From positions 15,036,071 to 15,100,070 of the forward strand of contig OZ024892.1 in the NCBI GenBank assembly GCA_964017195.1: a stretch of DNA of 64,000 nucleotides, in the 5' to 3' direction. The translations under genes and the position numbers were made by a program. Shown here in pieces: positions 12,737-26,900 of the stretch (position 1 is its first letter; every line of letters starts with the position of its first letter). The notes under the pieces were generated by a model that saw nothing but the letters and a program-made list of their open reading frames with translations, was not told where the DNA came from and searched no databases. The DNA comes from Siderastrea radians (Eukaryota; Cnidaria; Anthozoa; Scleractinia; Rhizangiidae).

Positions 12737-14825
12737 CATTGGGTTGACATGTATATCCCAACCAAGCCTGTATTTTTTCAGACTTTTTTTGCAGTTGCCT
12801 AAGTTGCACACACAGCTGCCATGGTCTTCCATTTCTTTAAACTCCTAATCTGCTCAAATGAAAACCTAGAGTATGTGGGACCAGTTAGGGACTCGTCAGT
12901 TTTCTAAAGGAGCAGGGGGAGGGCAATGAAATGTTATGGATCCAAAATCAATTTTAACCCCTCAGAGGACTGGTTGTTTTGGATGACCATAAGACAAGGC
13001 AAGTTCCTTTATTTCCTTTAACAAACTTAGGAGGACAACAAGGACAAAGTTACAAGTTACAAGTTAAAGTTAACAGTTGCCAAGTTTTACTTGCCATTTC
13101 TAACCACTTGCAATGTATTTTGTGGAGTCAGCTTCTTGAAAACTTACTGACAAGACAACAACTATGTGAAAATCCTTTGGTTCACAAACGTTTTCTAAGA
13201 ATATAAATCAACAGCCCAAACATAAGCTCATGAACTTATATTCAAGGTTACTGGGTGCTGGTCTTCTTTAAAATCTCCTCCTGAAAGAAAAGGTTTCAAG
13301 ACTGGTAAGACTGATGGAAAACTATGATAGGTGCTAACTGTGTACATAACCTAAGGCTTCCTGTTGCCATTAAAATTAGACTCCTTTATTTAAAATTTTA
13401 AAGGGTAGTTCTTTCAGAAGTCAAGGCATTTACTATCAATAGGAGCCCTTAGAGTGTTAGAGCATAATTATGCATCGTAATTGTCCAATCAGGATAAAGC
13501 AAGACTTTCCTGGGATAAACCTATTAATATTAATCAATTCATAAGTGAGGTGCGAAGTAACAGTCGAGTTGCTTTTTGATCCTTCATGTTGTGTGTGGGT
13601 ATGTGAATTAAGATACTGATTTTTAGATGCTCGCAGACCACTTCATTTAGAACTAATACCAGGATTCTACTGCCCTGAATAAAATTATACAACATAACAA
13701 CCTTTCTGTCAAAAAACTAAGGTAGTTTTAGACTATGCAAGGTAAAAATTGACGGCAAAAACACTTTACTGGTGACAAACACAAATCAAATCATACAAAA
13801 CTGAGTTAATTCCAACAAGGAATCCTTTGGTGTAAATAAGGCAACAAGAGGCCCATTGGCTAATGAGACAGGACTCTTGCTTTACAAATCTTAACGGCCA
13901 AAAAGTCGATGTTTGTAAACATCAAAATAATGTTCTCTTTATGTCCTTAAAATTCTTCAAGCAAAATTATTTTGCATTTCCACTTTCACAAATGGCCTTT
14001 TGGGTCGTTATAAAAAAACTTCAGAATGAAACTACAGAATGAAAAAACTTCTAAATGAAGATCAAACGGAAAACCGAGCGGGGTCCTTGTAAAAATTATT
14101 AGCTGAAAGTGTGAACTGAAATGATATTGTACAAGTTTATTTTAATGTTATTTTAGCTGAGATAATTCCCGTTTGCCTGCATTGTTAATCAGCTAGTGAT
14201 TAACTGCAGGTCTTCTAAAGTAGTTTCATGGTTTTTTGCACCTCTTTGACTCTGAGATTACTTGTCCGCTGAGTCAGACCGCCACGGCCCCTTCAAACAG
14301 GGAAAGTTCACTGATCGATTGATGTGTAGCAAAAGCTAACAAAAACTTGCAAGGGAACACTAATTTTTAAAATTGTGAGTGGGATAGCTTACCTGCTTCG
14401 GTAAAAACGGCAGCTGTAAGACTTCGAATATCCCTGTCCTCTCAGTCTTTGAATCCCTCCTGATTTTATTATGACATCTAATCTTGTCTCCCTCACTTCA
14501 TAGAACCATAAGCTTATATATTTTCTTGCGGTGTGAAGGAAACATTTTCCTGCTCACAAATGCAAAAGCCCGTGCTAAACACTCGTTTTCCGCTTTAAAA
14601 TACCTTAAACCAATTTCTTTACGCCACCGAGAAGTTAGAAAAGCGCCTGGAATTGCCATATGTACCAAAAAGGTTAAGAATAAGTGATCAAGCAATGAAA
14701 ACTACGTCGTTTACTCAGGCCGCCATCTTTGTTTATTTCACTGGCGCGCACGTTTCAGGAATCTGGGTACTAGGAAAATGATTAACCAATCAGACAAAAG
14801 TCTCCTTTGTTGTTGAGGTAATGTA

Positions 14826-14921
14826 TAGCCTGTTCCCCAGTCTTCCCTCGTTTTATTCCCGCTCTTTCGCTCGCTTTCTTTTTCGCTCGCACTCCACTAT
14901 CTGAACGCCTGGAACAGGCTA
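14826..14921. mobile_element. 96 bp MITE (TAGCCTGTTCC ends)
   Basis: Perfect 11 bp inverted ends TAGCCTGTTCC / GGAACAGGCTA are flanked by a 9 bp target duplication ggtaatgta (14817-14825 and 14922-14930). It inserted immediately beside the right target duplication of the 10329-14810 element, so it is the youngest of the nested insertions or independent of it. Related copies lie at about 17802 and 34374-34905. Confidence 0.8.
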
Positions 14922-14930
14922 GGTAATGTA

Positions 14931-16106
14931 CAGAGTTGCAGTTGAAATTAAAAATAAACTAACGAAAACTTGGATCAGTAATAATGGCTTGGAACAAGTC
15001 CGAGAAGAATTACGAGTGGTGTTATTTTCATTTGATGTCATGCGACAGACAAACTCTCCGTGAAGTTGAGCGATTCATCAAAACGTCGCTAAATTCGCTA
15101 AAATTACAAGTCTTAGAAAATAGTAGCCTAATAAAGGTATTTGATATTGTTTGTACGTTGCAAGCCAAACATGCAACCAAGTTCACAAGTTCAGCTCGCT
15201 CTAGAGCCAATTTTGTGACCTAAGTATCCAAAACTAAATGATAGAATGGGAATTTTGCTGGAAAGATGTGGCAATTTAGCCAACACGTGTGACAAACATC
15301 AGCTAAAGACAGCTTGTAAACGGTGGGAAAGTTAGTATTCAATATTGATCTAGTTGACGAAGTATTGAGTACAAATTAAAACGTTTTAGCGGGATGAAAC
15401 TATATTGAAGCTGTCTTAAAGTTGTCTGAAACTGCAGTTGAGCTGGTTTTTGTAGTCTCATAAATTTGATCTGGATTTGGACTTGGACTCTGAAAAATGG
15501 CTTGTGTCACAGTCAGAACTTTCCTTTAAAATAAGCAGTTCTGATTGAACACGAAATGAAACAACAACTGTCATTTGTAAAGATACTGACTGAAAAAAGT
15601 CGATGATAGAAATCTCACTGTTAGCGTTATGGTTAAAAATAAAGTCACAACTCATTCCAACTGTCATCCTCGAGGTTCTAAGAGTTTACCGCTCCATAAA
15701 ATCACTGATACCGGTTTGATGTTGAAGGGTTCAGTTAATATTAAGTTTCAGAGGTATTTAAGTGTCCCTACTTGGCACTACAGTGCTTGTGTTAAGTCTA
15801 AATTTAAGTCTTGAACATTTTTAAGTGTTAACTTATTTATTTATATTAATATGTTTTAATTCAGTACGCAGCTGCAGGCTCTCTCAGGAATTAATGGATC
15901 ATTGATCTAAAGGGAAACAAAACAGAGGAATTTCTAACAAATTTCTTACAAAAACTCAGGCAGGACGTCCTAGAAAGTTTTCTAAAACTGACGGCTCACA
16001 TATCTGTATCATTTTGCTAATTGCATAATTTGTTCTGAAGTACACTTAACATGTGTGTTAACTCAACTCTCGTGTTCTAATCATGAACTTATTTTAACTG
16101 ACTTAA
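14931..16106. repeat. Duplicated unit, copy 2, right part
   Basis: Collinear with about 7195-8282, sharing many phrases such as gcaaccaagt, gaaagatgtggcaa and cctacttggcactacag. After removal of the 10329-14810 element and the 96 bp MITE, the junction lines up with copy 1 around 7177-7200. No gene is recognised. Confidence 0.7.
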
Positions 16107-17121
16107 CTAATTTCTTACGGGGTAATTTTGAAGGTAAAAACTGTTTTCTAGCTAACATGTTTTCTAGCTTTCATATAAAGGCTCTTTTCACTGAAACAGT
16201 ACAAACCTGCATGTATTCTTAATCGTCAATAAATTGTCATTCATCTGAAGTTAATGATTAACTCATTGCGTCATTATCTTTATTAATTATTAATTTCTAA
16301 TAAGAAGAAAATAGATTTATTTTACAAATTTCTGACAGTCTTGTAATCATAGAGCTGCATTGTTTGTGTACGTAATATTTGTTCGAGTAGACTTCATGAC
16401 ACAAACGCAGAAAAAAATAAAACTAAGGCCTATAAACGGTGTTTTGTGCTGCTTTTTGGAAATTATGATCAGAATATGACAAGACACATTCAGTGTGAAC
16501 GTGATGTCAAAGACATCTTTATGGTAGACCAAAATAGCGTTCACAGACGGACTGTTGGCAGTGTGTTAGGTACAATTCCGACGTTATTTGGATCGCTTAT
16601 GTTGTATACAAGCGACGCTATGGCGTCGCCTTCGATCTCTTACCATATTTGTCATAAAATCGTTTCAGTGCGATTGTTTGGATAGCAACACGTGCGATCA
16701 CAGTCTTGTTCACCTTCTCCCGACTCGTGGCCCTCCATTTCTTTCAAGTCAATATCATTCACATCCATAATTCGGGAAACAAGATAGTCACTCTTTACAG
16801 AAGACGCCATTTTCAATCTGCATTTTTAAATGCCATACGTTTCCAGGACGAAAATTTCTTGAAAAATTCACTCAAACACCGTAAATCTTTCTGAATGTCC
16901 GATAAATGAAATAAATAATGCATGATGGAAAGAAAATCGCCGTTTTATGTGACCAACCGGATAGCCGTGATAGATCTTACAACGCCCATTTGCCCAATGC
17001 CGCTTCCATGCAGAGCCCGTGTGTCTTTTTCCTGTCACCTTGCAAGAGCGGAAGGTTGGAGCGGGTGTCACAGCGGATTTGGGCCCCCGGTACAAATCCG
17101 CTCATGGAAATGGTGATTCTT
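16107..17121. other. Intergenic region, no gene recognised
   Basis: AT-rich DNA with short open frames only. None shows a domain, a signal peptide or splice-flanked coding character that I can defend. Confidence 0.4.
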
Positions 17122-17424
17122 GAAAACAAGAATAAAATTTATATTTATCGTTCTGAAAAAGTACAACGAGACTGATAACCTTCTTCTAAAAACTTGCCAT
17201 TACAAAAGGAAATTATTGCTTTACTGAAGGGGGGGTCAAAATCCTAGAGAGGGGCTCCATATCCGACTGTCCGACAGGGCATTTAGACGTACGAATCCGC
17301 TAACGGATATGGAACCCATCTCGCAGATTTTCACCCTGTTCAGTAAGGCAATAATTTCCTTTTGTAATGGTTTTCAGAATAAGGCCATCAGTCTCACGGT
17401 ACGTTTTTATTCTTGTTTTCAAGG
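17122..17424. repeat. Fold-back element (long imperfect inverted repeat)
   Basis: The left arm (about 17122-17228) contains cttgaaaacaagaataaa and ccattacaaaaggaaattat. The right arm (about 17339-17424) contains their reverse complements in reverse order. About 110 bp separate the arms. A transcript could fold into a long hairpin. It lies about 540 bp before the carotenoid-oxygenase start codon. Confidence 0.65.
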
Positions 17425-17801
17425 GTAGCAGCACTTTAATAAATTAGTTTCTGCGTCTGGCAGGGTAATCTGCTGTTAATAAAAGCCAAAAGAAATGGTT
17501 TGTTGGCAAAATTGAAAAGCCAAAATGTTCTTTTCAGTGTTTTATATGCAAATAGCTAGATTCTCTTTTTAAGTTACTTGGTGGCATAAGTTTTTACAGG
17601 GGGTTCCAATTCCTGGGGATCCATATCCGCTTGCGCATTTGGAAGAGGGGGGTCCATTTTGATTTCGCTAGCGGATTTGCAAATCCGCTAGGACACCGGC
17701 AAAAGGATCAAATTTTCAGGTAATTCTCCACGCTTTCGTTCCAGATGCTAGACAGAATTTCCGGATGGAATTTCCGAAAAAAACGTTGACCTTCCAAATT
17801 G

Positions 17802-17880
17802 TAGCCTGCTCCAGGCGTTCAGATAGTGGAGGGCGAGCGAAAAATATAGCAAGCACGAGAGGAGAGTGGGAGACTCCCTC
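17802..17880. mobile_element. Truncated copy of the TAGCCTG MITE family
   Basis: It starts tagcctgctccaggcg and continues with ttcagatagtggag and gcgagcgaaaaa, matching the 14826-14921 MITE in reverse orientation for about 60 bp before diverging. It lies within about 160 bp of the start codon of the carotenoid-oxygenase gene, so it may form part of its promoter or 5' untranslated region. Confidence 0.55.
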
Positions 17881-17961
17881 CCTCTCCCACCCCCAGAAAC
17901 ACCCTCCTTCTTTCCCAGTCCCCACCCAGTTCTATATGGTCGAAAACAACGCGGAATCAAA

Positions 17962-20900
17962 ATGGCGACCAAAGTTGGTGGCACAGATCCACTTTGCGGC
18001 GACATCCACAGGCCTTTAGACCTCGAAAAATGCAGCAGAGGTTGGGAAACGCAGAGAGAACACTGTTACTGGATTCCTAAGGTGGACATTATCGGTGAAG
18101 TGCCGAAAGATCTTCGTGGGACTTTGTTTCGTAACGGCCCAGGAGTAAACGAAGTTTATGGCACTCGGTTAAAGCATCGTAAGTAAACTTAACCTTTTGT
18201 TAAAGATTATTATAACTTTTGAAAAAAGAGACTGGTTCCTCTTATTAAAAGGGCAGGTAGTTTTTTTTCAATCATAAATCACAAGATAACTCTGAAGGAA
18301 GCTTGAGTTGCATTTTTTTTTTCTATTTAAAAATAGACAAGGAGCTGAAACGTTCTCGTGACGATATTGTTGTTTATTTAGTTTAATACAAACTTAAGAT
18401 ACCTTTTCAAAGTGTGAAGGCTGTACTTAATGTACATATTACCTTAAATCTTGTTTAAGCTTTTTATGTTGGCTTAGACAGGAGCGTGGTTCGTTTAAGA
18501 TGAGAGGGTTTTTGTTATTTTTTTAGATCTGACAGTGGCCCCTTGCTGAGAAAACCGCCCCTAATTTTGACCTTTCACCCTTAAGGACGTTCGCGAATAA
18601 AATCTTCCCACGTTCAGCTGTGTATAAAATGTTTGCTGCAATTAGACAAATTATGATCAACTCATGCCAGAAAGGCAAAAAATCTGGGGTCACCAGCTCG
18701 TTTTGAAGTAAAAGCGTATTGAAGACCATAGTGTTTTGAAAAGCTTTTGGTCATGTAAAGCTATATTGGCTACTGATTGCTATCAGCAAAGAATAAAGGC
18801 TGGTTTTCACTAGCGACGGAGTCGGAGTCGGAGTCATAATCAGAAGCATAGAATGTTATGATCTAGTGAAAATCAAGCAACGGAGTCGCAAGCAGAGTTT
18901 CCGATTGCGCTTACGATTCCGTCGCTTATGATCTAGTGAAAACTAGGTTGACGGAGTCGGAAGCAGAAGCGGAAGAGCTAAACCAATCAGAAAGTGTGGG
19001 AACAAGCACTGTGATTGGTTTACCCTTCCGCTTCTGCTTCCGACTCCGACAATCTGGTTTTCACTAGGTCGTAAGCAACGGAATCGTAAGCGGAGTCGGA
19101 GGAAAATGGAAACGTTCTGATTCTTCCGACTCCGATTCCGTCGAGCTTATGACTCCGCTTATGACTCCGATTTTTTATTTTCACTAGGTCATAAGCGCTC
19201 TTACGACTCCACTTACGACTCCGACTCCAACTCCGTCGCTAGTGAAAACCAGCCTTAAACGGCCCATGCATTGCGGGCATGTGCGGACGTCTGAAGCTGA
19301 TAAGTAAATGTTTTGAATCAGTGTTCAGCCAACTGTTACCGCAATGTGCACATGAGTGTTTTTATAACACGATTTGTTCATCACAATTCGACTCAGTGAT
19401 CGAGCAATGGAGAGTGAACTTCGCTTTTAAAATGATTTTAAAAGGGTGCCTCTTAGTCAATTCAAGTTAGTTAAAAAAATGCATTACCTAATAAAAGGTA
19501 AAGTTCAAAATGAGTTATCCATGTAAAAAAATTAATGAAGCAAATTTGAAATGAAAATAAATTCTGACCACCCTAAACGGAAAGAAAACCGCTGCATTGA
19601 GTCAATGCTTTGTGTGACTCTTGGCTGGAGTCATATAAGTACTGAAGGTGACAGCCTGTTAGATCTGTCAAAATGATTGAGTGATTTTATTCACACGAAC
19701 TTGCTGTAGGTAATTCATTTTTGCTTTTTCATCGCTCGTTAAAATGTTGAGATTCCGAACAGCAGTGTTGTTTCTTCATAAATAGTTAGAGTATATACTG
19801 AACGAAAGCGGAAAACTGACACATAATGGCATTATGCCAATCTTGAGTTTATTGCTCTTACCAAAAATCAATGCTGCTTTTGTTTCATCTTTGTTGGTGA
19901 TTTATTTGGTGCTTTTGGAAATTAAGCCCCTTTCCCATAAATGATGAACATGAAACGTGCCATACAAAGTTTTTGAAACAATAATATGCACCGATATGGT
20001 CGCATCAACAACGAGCGAAACATGTCCTAATCAGAACTTAAGACGATACACTCGCATGATTAAACAAAGAGCACGCAATCTTATGCTCACACAGCCATTA
20101 GTTGACCAGCAGTTTTATAATCTAACAACCAAAAATACGTCGGAAATCCAACCAGAATACTCAGCAATAAAAAATAAAATAAGAAAACCACTATCTCATT
20201 TATTTATTATTAACATTTATAGTAAACATGAAGCAGAAACAGGCGAATGTAATATCCTAGCTTACTCACACTACGTAAGCTCCTTAGCTTGTGTCAGCAG
20301 ATTGTGTCAACATTTTCAGGAATCTAGAGAAACAGAACCCTACAGCTTTTCAAGAATTCTTTGATCAGTGGTTTCCTTACCATGGCACTACACCGCTGAC
20401 CAAAAGGCCCGAGGTTTCTGAAAACCACACCCTTCCTCACACCTCCCTCTGAATAAACCCTTCCCCCACCCAAGAAAACTGCTGCCCTAGTTTACTCTTG
20501 AGTCAGGAACCCGTACCAAACTCAAACAAACAAACAAAGTCTGAAAGACGATGACAATATTAGATGCAGACGCATGCATACTGCATACTGCGTCCGCACA
20601 AAAAATTAAAAGTACAACTTTTAGATATTAAAGGTCTATGTGTTGATTTCAAAGCAAATAGACATCACTCCTTCTGGTAGAATTAGCCTCTCAAACATTT
20701 TTCAAAGATCCTTGAAAGATGTGTACACCAGCATTCATAGAAACATTTGTTTGCGTGTGAATAAAAAAAGCAAAATAATTAGGGTAATGCTTCTCACATT
20801 CAGAATTTTTTTGTTGACATGGAGAGAATTAGTTAAGGATGTGATCTGTTGAAAGAAAAACTAGCTAAGTGTCATTGTCCAGAGAGTTTAGTACATGCAG

Positions 20901-23900
20901 AGATATTACACCACAGTTGTATTTAATTTTGTCTACATTTCTTCCTCAGCGTGCATTCTCAGTGCATAACATGATGTGATATTGCGACATAAATTGCATA
21001 AAGATGCAGTGAAGATGCACTTAAATGATAATCGCAAACAGCCTTACTTTTAGTACCCACTCATTACTGTAATTACTGATAGGTAAGGTAAATAAAGTTG
21101 CACAAGAGCCAAGGAGGCCCACGCAGCAGGAGCTTATCCTGGTTAGTGTAGCATGAAGCAACTGAGAGTATTGCTACTCCCCCCTGAATGGGATGCTAGT
21201 CCATCGCAGGGTTACCCCCAGCAGTATGTCGTTGGTACCCAGTTTATACACATGGGTGGAGAGAGACAATGTGGGGTAAAGTTTCTTGTCTAAGGAAACA
21301 ACACGATGGCAGGCAACTGGGCCTCGAACCACCGACAGTCCAATGTGCCAACCACTACACCACCCCACCCTCACTTACAGTAATTACTAAATGGCAGATT
21401 AAAGACCCAACTGAATGATGAAACATTTCTGTCCAACATCGTGTTGGATGAACATGTTTTACGGTTTAGCCACCTCTCTCAACTTTGCATTTAAATGGCT
21501 TTCCATTGTCCGATGTTTGGTCAAACATTGCTCACCCATTTATCCACCGTATTGTGTGACAATTTATATGATGTTGGATAGAAATGTTCGATAGTTTAGC
21601 TGGGTTTACGAATGCATAGTAGGAAAGACTATTTTTTACCATTATGTTGTTAGCAATTGATGGGGATGGGATGGTTTGTGCCGTGACATTTCAAGATGGC
21701 CAAGTGCACTTTCAGTCCAAGTTCGTGAACAGTAAACATCGACAAGAGGAAAACACCAAGCAGAAGTTCTTGTATCATGGACAAATGGGGACAAAGCCTT
21801 CCACGTCAACTCTTGGATCCCTCATGGCTGCCTTGAAGAGGACACCAATTAAGTTCCGTAACCCTTCAAACACCAACTCATTCTACTGGGGTGGAAAGGT
21901 ATCATTCTTTGATAACAGCACTTATCATTTGCTATAAACTGTCAAACACTAACAGGTAACTACTGTAAAAGCGTTATTAAGCCCCCCTCTCTATTAACCC
22001 CCTCTCTTTTTAGCCCCCCTTTGAAAGTCAAATTTTCTTAATGAGCCCCTTTAAGCCTTTTGGGGCATTAGATTTAGTGAGTAGACCCTCCTAATCTCTG
22101 TTAAGCCACCCACTTCATCACCAGTTGGTGTATTTTTATGAAGGCGGGAAAACAATACATTAAGTTGGCCAGTCTTTCTTGGTAAGAAGTATGATAACTC
22201 TGTTTGAGTTTAGTGCAAAAATTATTTCAAGATTTCATGTTTAAAGATTTGAAATACTCCCACCCCCAACTATCAAGCCCCCTGTTCTTGAGGCCTGCTA
22301 TTGAATAAGCCCCCTGGGGGCTTAATAGAGCTTTCATGGTAGTTTTAGTTTTGTTCTAGAAAAACTCACACATTTTCATGCTGCATAGTATGGATAAACA
22401 GATGGCAACATTGGAATAAAAGCAACTTGAAAAATAATGCAAACAGAGTGTTCCCCCTGCCTCCCCCCCCCCCAAAAAAAAAAAATTAGGCCACAACAGG
22501 ATTCACACGCAGGACTGATACTGATGCAAATACCCTACCAGTAATCTGTGAAGCTACTGACAATGCATTGTTCCAGAAAAATATCTGTACCTCTCCCATG
22601 GATGGTTTTTTGGTCTGAACCCCCTCCATGACTCCAGAAATTCCAGTTAAGCTTCATATTTCCTTTACTTCCATATTTCCTTTAGAAATTTGAGAACCCT
22701 AGTTGCCCTCATAAAATTTCCAGGGACCATTCATTGGGTGGGTATGGGTATTTTCTGGAACTACACAACTGTTGGAGCTGGACATAACACTGTGAGTTCT
22801 ACAGTTATTCAAGTGAAAAGAGGAATATGTTATGATAATGAGTGTGTGAAATAAATTTGTTTCAAAATTATTAGAATTGAATGACATGGTCACTTTTGGG
22901 TCTGTGGATTTCATCTACAGACATCCTGTGATATGAAGGTGAAAACCAGCTTGTTCAGCCTTAGCTAAGTAAATAGCAAGACAGAGGAGTACTGGTCATG
23001 CCAAACACTCTTTCAAATATTAAATTTCTTCCTTGGTGAATCAAATGTATAAATTATGGTTATTATGGTAGTGTATGAACAATAATCAAAATATTAAGCA
23101 CATTAAAAATTTAATCTGCCACCCCAAGTACAACAGATTAAGGACGGTGCATCCTTTTGTTACTGTGCATACGTTCTGTGCATCTCGGGATATTCGGTTT
23201 TCTTAAGGAATTTACCCCCTAATACAACAATGTTTTTGCATGGTTTATGACTAGGGAAAAAGCAGCTCTTAGCAAGGGCTATCAGAATCCAAAAAAGGAA
23301 ACTGGAGGTAACCACACATTTTTCAGAGATAACTAAGCTTCAACTTGGAATGAATTTGCCATTCATTCTTTGTATTTTAATGCTTTTTTAGAATAATGGT
23401 TGCTTAATTATCTCTGAAAATGCATGGTTACCTACATTTTTTTCGTGGATTCTAATAACCCTTGCTAAGATGTACTTTTTCCCATAGTCATAACCTTTGC
23501 AAAAGTACATCTCTATTAGGAGGCACCATCCATAAACTTGACAATGTTTTTGTAGTCAACAGCTATTAAATGAATTAAATTAAAAATGCCAAAAAGGTTG
23601 CATATTAATTAATAATTCATTCTGTCTTTCTGTTGCCAGGTTCTGACTTGCTATGAAACACAAGTGCCATATTGTTTGGATCCATACACTTTAGAAACTC
23701 TTGGTCCAGAGAATCTGAATGGCAACCTGCACTTTGGAAGCTTTGCTGCACATTTCAAAATTGATTCTGAAAGACAGGTAAAAATCTTCATTGGTTATTT
23801 TTGCTGGACAAATTGATTGATCATAACTTCATTTTTTGCTGCCTCTTTGCTCTTAAATTTATGATGGTGAATTACATCAGGTTATTTGTTTGAATACCTG

Positions 23901-26900
23901 TTGATTCCTGGCATATTTCACCATGCTGAACTGTAAGGTATTTTGACAATATAAAACATTTAACCTACATATCAGGGGCAATACAATAATGCTTTGATAG
24001 TGACAGTACCCTCCTTTCAATATTAGCAGGCCCTTTCTAATTACCACCAACACCCTCTTTGAATGTGTCTTCATAAGTAACCACCACTATAGCGATCGTA
24101 TTTTTTACAACTTCGACCGTTAGGGGCGTGAGCAACGCAGTTTCTCCCTCCTCTTGCCTCCTCTTTCTCTCTTTCCGCCATATTGGATTGCTAGTTTGTG
24201 TACCCAAATTGACGTCACAGGCTGTTGTCACGTGGTATTTTGGCCGCGCGATTTGAATGCCATTTTTCGAGGCAAAACAGCCCAACTTTCAGCACTCGTA
24301 AAATCGCCAATTTTTATCTTAGACATCTCAAACTTTGGAATCATATATTTCAAACGGTAAATTTTGTAACTGTCTAAAAGCAAATTTGGCTTCATAGGCA
24401 CTTTTAGAATATCCTAATAACCCCCTTTTCACCAATCACCATATTTTTACTGTCCAGTCTATCCCGGGTAGAAATCCTATACAGGATCCTACAGGATCCT
24501 GTAAGTTCACACAGGGTCCTACCCAGGCTCCTAAATGGCACCATGTTGTTTAGGATCCTACTCAGGATCCTACTCAGGATCCTGTAAAGTCTTTCAGGAT
24601 CCTGCTTAAGATTGTCTAGGATCCTGTTTACGATCCTATAGGCTGGATCTTGTTTAGGATCCTGTAGGATCCTATAGGATATCTTAAACAGGATCCTACA
24701 GGATCCTATAGGATCCTAAACAAGATTGGATCCTACAGGATCTTATATAGGATCTTATCAGGATCCTGGGCAGAATTTTTACCAGGGATGTTCAACTTGT
24801 AGTTTGAGGCCGTTCAGTCATTTGACATGTAAGGTCTGGTCTTTCCACACGAAATAGTTATTTTCTGAAGTGTAAACAAATCAGATGATTTTGTATTTGT
24901 TTATCAAAGATAGAGTTGAGCCTTATTTGAACCAGGGAACGCAGGAAATCGCGTTTCAGAGAGACCAATTTCAAAACTTTCCTGCGGGGGCAAGCCCCTG
25001 TACCCCCTAGAAGTTCATACCTCTGGCACTCATGTTCACGCCAATGGTGCTCATGTCCCCTTGTTTCACCTGTAAATACAGTACTTTGAAATGTTACCGA
25101 AAACTCTGGTCACTCTTAATACTGAACATTTTGTTTTTGGAAAACTGAAAATAGATTTTGAAAACTTTTTTTATTATTATTTTTTCTTTTTATTATTTTT
25201 CATTTTTTTCTTTGGCAATGGGGATGATAGGTTGATTTGAGAGGTTCATTTTTCACTGATATATATTTTTTTGAAAATGAAATTGAAATTTTAGCTACTC
25301 ATTTTTCATTTTCAAATGACAGACTCATATAGATCCACGGATTAATGTAAAGGGACCAAATTGTGGAGAATCAGAATAATGTCCACTATATAGTTAATTG
25401 TTCTTGTGTTTTTTCTTTTCAGCGACTTGTTTGCTTAAGCTTGCGTCCAGGTTTTTCACAGATTAAACCCAGCCTCGCAGTTTATGAATTTGACCCTTCA
25501 TGGCAACTATGCCAAAAACAGATCCATCACATTGAAGGTCTGAATTATGGACATGACTTTGTCCTTTTGCCGGACTACTATGTGTTTCATATGACACCTT
25601 TTGTCAAAAGATCATGGTGGATCACCACAAAAATCTTGATGGGGTGGACTTCTCCTGGAGAAGAGATGAAATATTATCCTGATTTACCATCACGCTTTGT
25701 GATCATCCCGCGGCATATGAGTGATGGAAATGCTGGGGTGATGTTTGTGGATACAGATCCTTGCCATGTAAGTTTTAATATTCAAATAAGTAAAAGTCAT
25801 TTCTGCCTCAATCATTTACAGCAAAATGTGAAAATGGGTCCTCACATTTTTGGGCCACTTTGCTTTTTTATTTCTAATTGCATACTTTTGTGAGATTGGG
25901 TGCCCAATCAGAATTTAAGCTTCCAGCAAGCCAATACAGGGCGAAAAATTATCTGGGTTTTCTGCAAGCAGTCGAAGCTCTCGTAAGCTAGCTGAAAAGT
26001 GGTCAGAACTAGAGCTGGCCGCTTACGAGAATGGGCTCTCGTAAGGGACTGCATGATGAAACAATAGAGAGTGGTCACTTACAAGAGCTTTCAGCTTAAA
26101 GCTTGGCCTGTGTTAATGGTTGCTAATAGTTTTGTAGTGATAAGGTTGAATAATTTTTTATTGGCTATCACAGAAGAGGTCTGCATAGGTACAGGTCAAA
26201 GAACCATTAGCACTTGTATTATGTATTTCTCTAAATCTGAACAAGAACTGAGTGCTTTTATTAAAATGTTGACTGAGTGGTCACTTATGAGAACTTAAAA
26301 ACAAAGGAAAAAGCCTGTTGGTAATTCACAAAAGTGGTCACGGTCGCTTAGGGGAGTGGTCGCTTACGAAAGCTTTTCATTACAGAGTTTAAGTAACAAG
26401 TCAAATGGGGTTTCACAATGCTGGTCGTAACAAGAGCTGGTCACTTACGAGAGTGGTTGCAAGGAGAGCTTTGACTGTAGTTCAAAGCAATCTTCATTAC
26501 AAACTGTGCAAATTAATTTCAAGAGGACAGCACTTTATTGAAATAATTTTCACTTTGTCAACAGAAAGGTGATTTTGTTTACAATAACTGGTCATTTCTT
26601 GCAAGCTCATTGGCTAGCATCTTTGATAAGTAAGGGAACAAGCAGATAGCATATTAAATTTAGCTTACAAAAGTGGCTTTTTCAAGGGAAACTGTTTGTG
26701 GTCATTGCTAAAAGAGAGAGAGAGGGATCGTGGATGCCCAGTTAAAAGTGACAGGTGTTGCCACCCTCTCCCCTCTTTGCCACCCTTTCTGAACTCTGAA
26801 CACTATCTCCCTTTTTTCAGATTTTTCATTTTGGAACAGCTCAGCAGATAGGAGACAAGATTGACTTTTGTGCTGTGTGTTTGGACACCAACTTTGACAT

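Larger units (their letters stand above)
10329..14810. mobile_element. 4.48 kb DNA transposon, non-autonomous, 11 bp target duplication
   Basis: The segment is bounded by identical 11 bp direct repeats tgttgaggtaa (10318-10328 and 14811-14821). Its ends are inverted: it starts acagaggagact and the reverse complement of its end is acaaaggagact. Removing it joins the two halves of the second duplicated unit in register with copy 1, which is strong independent support. Inside I see only short open frames, two tRNA-derived SINE pieces and AT-rich DNA, so it is probably non-autonomous. A 9-11 bp target site would suit Mutator-type elements, but no transposase supports a class. Confidence 0.65.

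Noticed and set aside
19957..20364. 135-codon plus-strand frame in intron 1
   Set aside because: No domain, no start context, AT-rich, lies between exons of a complete gene.
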